Part shown: in pieces, positions 5,021 through 7,995 of the stretch
Numbering within the stretch: position 1 is the stretch's first letter
Layout of the letters: every line of letters begins with the position of its first letter
Assembly: GCA_007130345.1 (NCBI GenBank)
Contig: SLSP01000405.1
Coordinates: forward strand, 1 to 7,995
Reading direction: 5' to 3'
DNA length: 7,995 nt
Origin: Thermoflexales bacterium
Lineage (GTDB): Bacteria; Chloroflexota; Anaerolineae; B4-G1; SLSP01
Position numbers and translations under genes: made by a program
Notes under the pieces: generated by a model
Database searches by the model: none
Told to the model about the DNA's origin: nothing
What the model saw: the letters and a program-made list of their open reading frames with translations, nothing else

Positions 5021-6124
5021 ATGGACTTTAAGTATCGCCTGCTCACGATATTCACGCTGGCCGGGCTGCTCTTGCTGGCCTACTTCGGCATCCGCCAGCC
5101 CCTGGAAACGTCGCAGCTTGCCGACGCCAGAGACCTGGCCGCTACCATCACCAGCACGCCGACCGCGACCGCCACTTCGACGTCCACACCTTCGCCCACC
5201 CCGACCCCGACGCCCACCGCCACGCCGACCTCGACCCCGACCGCTGCCCCAACGCGCACGCCCACCATCACGCCGACACCCACGCCCGACATGACCGTGC
5301 TCGACGAGCGACTGCCCGCCGATGCTGCGCTGGAGCACCTCCTCTGCCAACCCGACATCGAGAAGCCCCTGGCCGAAGGGGAGATGATGGTGCCTATCTT
5401 GATGTACCATTTCGTCGGGCGCGACCTGTTGGAGTTCGAAGGCCAGAGCACCTCGCGCTATAACGTCACCGCCGCAGACTTCGACGCGCAACTCGCGCTC
5501 CTGCATCGCCTGGGCTACCAGACCGTGACCATCGGCGACATCATCGACGCCATCAGCGGCACGCACACGCTGCCTCCGCGCCCCATCGTCATCACCGTCG
5601 ATGACGGCTGGGTTGAGCAATACGACGTGATGTTCCCCTTGCTGCAAAAATACGGGATGCGCGCCACCTATTACATCACCACCAATTACACTACCGGCGG
5701 ACGCTTTATGACCTGGGAGCAGCTACAGGAGCTAGTCGAAGCCGGGATGGAGATCGGTTCGCACTCCCGCTCTCACCCCGACCTCGCGCAACTGAGCGCG
5801 GACGCGGCCCGGTTCGAATTGACCGAATCCAAGCGCCTGCTGGAAGCTAATTTGGGCATCACCGTGCGCTCGATAGCCTATCCTTACGGCAGCTATTCCG
5901 GCACCGTGATCCAACTGGCGCGCGAGGCCGGCTACGATGGCGCCGTCGCCGTCGGCTCACCGTCCCGGCAGAGCGCGGCCAACCTCTTCGCCCTGCGCCG
6001 CATCGAAGTCGTCGGCACCGAACCCCTGACCCGATTTGTGAACTGGCTCCCCTGGCGCGGGCAAGGCACATCCCTGTGCCCCGCGCCCCCCGCAGACGTG
6101 CTACCCGACATCCCCGCGCAGTAG
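5021..6124 (+). CDS. Membrane-anchored polysaccharide deacetylase (NodB homology, CE4 family)
   Basis: A 367-residue envelope protein. Residues about 7-22 form a hydrophobic segment after a short basic N-terminus and look like an uncleaved signal anchor. Residues 43-90 are a Thr/Pro/Ser stalk. The catalytic part begins near MMVPILMYHFVG (122-133), a pattern shared with PgaB/IcaB-like deacetylases. It contains motif 1 ITVDDGW (191-197, D194 and D195), motif 2 SHSRSHPDL (247-255, metal ligands H248 and H252) and motif 3 AYPYGSY (286-292). Such enzymes remove N-acetyl groups from polymers such as peptidoglycan, poly-N-acetylglucosamine or chitin; the substrate cannot be read from sequence. Motif 1 has Val where Phe is common (TFDDG). 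Two cysteines (C109, C353) flank the domain and could form a disulfide. The GAGG at 5013-5016 overlaps the rlmE stop, so translation is probably coupled. Confidence 0.92.
   Translation: MDFKYRLLTIFTLAGLLLLAYFGIRQPLETSQLADARDLAATITSTPTATATSTSTPSPTPTPTPTATPTSTPTAAPTRTPTITPTPTPDMTVLDERLPADAALEHLLCQPDIEKPLAEGEMMVPILMYHFVGRDLLEFEGQSTSRYNVTAADFDAQLALLHRLGYQTVTIGDIIDAISGTHTLPPRPIVITVDDGWVEQYDVMFPLLQKYGMRATYYITTNYTTGGRFMTWEQLQELVEAGMEIGSHSRSHPDLAQLSADAARFELTESKRLLEANLGITVRSIAYPYGSYSGTVIQLAREAGYDGAVAVGSPSRQSAANLFALRRIEVVGTEPLTRFVNWLPWRGQGTSLCPAPPADVLPDIPAQ
5146..5290 (+). repeat. Low-complexity Thr/Pro/Ser-coding tract of the deacetylase
   Basis: This encodes residues about 43-90, mainly TP dipeptides with Ala and Ser, giving a roughly 6-nt DNA periodicity (ACGCCC, ACCCCG and variants). 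It probably forms the stalk that holds the catalytic domain away from the membrane. It resembles the lipoprotein stalk in composition. The tract may vary in length by slippage. Confidence 0.75.
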
Positions 6125-6129
6125 CTTAG

Positions 6130-7995
6130 ATGATCCCCGAAGCGCTGCATCTGCGCAACTTCCTCTCGCACCGCGAGACCCTCCTCGACCTGCGCGGTGT
6201 TCACCTCGCCAGCCTGGTCGGTGAGAACGGCGCGGGCAAATCCGCCTTGCTAGATGGCATCACCTGGGCCGCGTGGGGCCGCTCGCGCGCGCCCTACGGC
6301 CACGACGAAGACCTCGTCTATCACGGCGAAGACTCGATGGAAGTCGAGTTCACCTTCAGGATGCCCTACCACGGGGGCGAGACGCGCCGTTGTCGCATCC
6401 TCCGCCGCCGCGAACAGCGCGGGCGACGCTCCACCAGTTCCGTGCTCGATTTCCAGATGGAGACCGACCTCGGCTGGCGCACCCTCACCTCCGACAGCAT
6501 CCGCGAGACCCAGGCCCGCATCATCCAACACCTGGGGCTGGATTACGACACCTTCATCAACTCCGCCTACCTGCGCCAGGGCCACGCCGACGAGTTCACC
6601 GTGCAGACGCCCACCGAGCGCAAGCGCGTCCTCAGCACCATCCTGGGACTGGATCGCTGGAACGAGTACCAGGAGCGCGCCAAGCGTCGCCTTTCCACAG
6701 CCCAGGGGCAGATGAAGGAAGTCAACCGGCGGCTGGAAGAGACGGAGCAAGAACTGGCCCGCCGCCCAGAGTACGAGGCCGCGCTCGCCGCCGCCGAAGT
6801 CGCCGAGCGCGAGGCCGAAGCGCGCCTCCGCGAGGTGCAGGCCCAGGTCGATGAACTCACCCGCGTCCAGCAGCAGGCCCTCGCCATCCAGAGCCAAATC
6901 GCCAGCCTCGACCAGCGCATCCAGCAGGAGACGGCCCGGCTGCACCAGCTTGAGCAGGATACCGAGGAGCACCAGGGGCGCAAAGCCTACTACGAGAGCA
7001 TGGTCGGGCAAGCCGAGGCCATCGAGGCCACCTACCGCGACTACCAGGCCGCCGTGTCCGAGGAGCGCGCCTGGGGCGACAAACTCAGCCAGGCCGCCCG
7101 GCTTCAAGAGGAGAAGGCGCGGTGCGAGCAGGCTATCGCCGAGGCGCGGGAGGCCGCGGCCCAGGCCCTCCACGCCGCCGAGCAGGCCGTCGCCCAGGCG
7201 CGGCAGGCCATCGACGCGGAGCGCGCCCGGCTGGCAAGCGACCTGCGCGACCTCCACGGCCAGATCGCGCTGCTGGAAGAGCGCATCCCCGGCGAAGAGA
7301 CCGCCGCCGCGCTCCAGACGGCCCAGGCGGAACTGGCCCGCCTTGACGCGCAGGCCCACGCCCTCGAAGCGGCCCGCGAGGCCGCCCAAGCCGCCGAGGT
7401 GGAGCGCACGCGCCTCATTGAGCGCAACCATCAACTGCGCGAGGTGATGAACAAGACCAAAGAGGATTTGGAGGCGCTGGAAGCGGCGGACGAGAGCCAG
7501 TGCCCACTCTGCCGCCAGGCCCTCACGCCGGAGCATCACGACCGGCTACTGGCCGACATCCAGGCGGAGGGCAAGAGCATGGGCGACGAATATCGCGCCA
7601 ACGCCACCCGCATCCAGGCGCTTCAGGCGGAACGCGACCAGCAACAGGCCCAGGTCAAGGACTTAGAGCGCGCGCTCCGGGGCCGCGACACCCAGGCGCA
7701 GCACGTGACGCGCCTCCAGCAGCAGGTGGAGCAAGGCGAGGAGGCCCGCCAGCGCAGCGAGACGCTGCGCGCGCAGGCCGCCACCGTAGAGCAGCAGCTT
7801 GCCGACGACGCCTTCGCCGACGACGCCCGCGAGGCCCTGCGCCAGCATCTCCAGGCGGAGACCACCTGCCGCGAGCGGTGGGACGCCGGGCGCTACGCCC
7901 TCGAAGCGCGGGCGACGTTGCAGCAGACCCTCGCGCATCTGGCGGAACTGGGCTACGACGCCGCCGCGCATCAGGACATCAAGGCGCGCATCGCC
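6130..7995 (+). CDS. Rad50/SbcC-type ATPase with zinc hook, N-terminal part (runs off right edge)
   Basis: The frame is open for 622 codons to the window edge. Residues 1-40 (IPEALHLRNFLSHRET then Walker A GENGAGKSA, 31-39) are the N-terminal half of an ABC-type ATPase head. SAYLRQGHADEFT (145-157) is the Q-loop, with Q150. From about 175 the protein is a long Ala/Glu/Gln/Arg coiled coil, broken by the zinc hook CPLCRQAL (458-465, C458 and C461), after which the returning coil starts. This is the Rad50/SbcC plan: two heads joined by hooked coils, working with an SbcD/Mre11 nuclease on DNA ends and hairpins. The signature motif and Walker B would be in the missing C-terminal half; full length may be roughly 900-1000 residues, judged from the hook position. 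No SbcD gene is next to it on the left. It starts 5 nt after the deacetylase stop, with a TAG directly abutting the ATG and no clear ribosome-binding site. Confidence 0.9.
   Translation, partial: MIPEALHLRNFLSHRETLLDLRGVHLASLVGENGAGKSALLDGITWAAWGRSRAPYGHDEDLVYHGEDSMEVEFTFRMPYHGGETRRCRILRRREQRGRRSTSSVLDFQMETDLGWRTLTSDSIRETQARIIQHLGLDYDTFINSAYLRQGHADEFTVQTPTERKRVLSTILGLDRWNEYQERAKRRLSTAQGQMKEVNRRLEETEQELARRPEYEAALAAAEVAEREAEARLREVQAQVDELTRVQQQALAIQSQIASLDQRIQQETARLHQLEQDTEEHQGRKAYYESMVGQAEAIEATYRDYQAAVSEERAWGDKLSQAARLQEEKARCEQAIAEAREAAAQALHAAEQAVAQARQAIDAERARLASDLRDLHGQIALLEERIPGEETAAALQTAQAELARLDAQAHALEAAREAAQAAEVERTRLIERNHQLREVMNKTKEDLEALEAADESQCPLCRQALTPEHHDRLLADIQAEGKSMGDEYRANATRIQALQAERDQQQAQVKDLERALRGRDTQAQHVTRLQQQVEQGEEARQRSETLRAQAATVEQQLADDAFADDAREALRQHLQAETTCRERWDAGRYALEARATLQQTLAHLAELGYDAAAHQDIKARIA

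Noticed and set aside
4400..5647. Minus-strand open frame of 415 codons across rlmE and the deacetylase
   Set aside because: It is antisense to two genes with complete catalytic motifs; its Gly/Arg-rich middle mirrors the Thr/Pro tract.
6250..7539. Minus-strand open frame of 429 codons opposite the Rad50-like gene
   Set aside because: The opposite strand encodes Walker A, Q-loop and zinc hook in one frame. The Leu/Gly-rich antisense product is a GC codon-bias artefact.

Overview
The window is GC-rich, densely coded bacterial chromosome, most likely from a Chloroflexota member of the Anaerolineae type. This is an inference. It rests on two exported proteins with long Thr/Pro-rich stalks, a Gmad2-GerMN lipoprotein, the gene mix and the repeat-bearing spacers. 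No rRNA or other taxonomic marker is present to settle it.

Left part, minus strand (1-2754). Reading in the direction of transcription: a lipoprotein with a Thr/Pro stalk, a Gmad2-like domain and a C-terminal GerMN domain (2754-1483); a 304-nt spacer rich in inverted repeats, including a perfect 33-nt palindrome just after the lipoprotein stop; ruvB, the Holliday-junction branch-migration motor (1178-156); and, after a 42-nt gap, the first 37 residues of a PknB-type Ser/Thr protein kinase that leaves the window at base 1.

Centre (2755-3004). A divergent, non-coding control region of 250 nt lies between the lipoprotein gene and hflX. It holds an inverted pair of heptanucleotide arrays, a long imperfect inverted repeat, and a good -10 box (TATAAT) for the rightward genes.

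Right part, plus strand (3005-7995). Four genes follow in the same direction with short gaps (66, 6 and 5 nt) and are probably one operon: hflX (ribosome-associated GTPase), rlmE/ftsJ (23S rRNA 2'-O-methyltransferase), a membrane-anchored NodB-type polysaccharide deacetylase, and the first 622 codons of a Rad50/SbcC-type ATPase with a zinc hook, which runs off the right edge. HflX and RlmE both act on the large ribosomal subunit. The deacetylase and the Rad50-like protein have no obvious link to them.

Most of the window is housekeeping. I see no CRISPR array, transposase, phage gene, toxin pair or clearly new multi-gene system. The part least explained by known genes is the set of intergenic repeats. 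Several unrelated 7-nt motifs (TTTGACG, GTGTTGC, ATTTGCC) occur as tandem or inverted heptamers in the spacers, and one 12-nt heptamer-derived string sits in front of the ribosome-binding sites of two unrelated genes.
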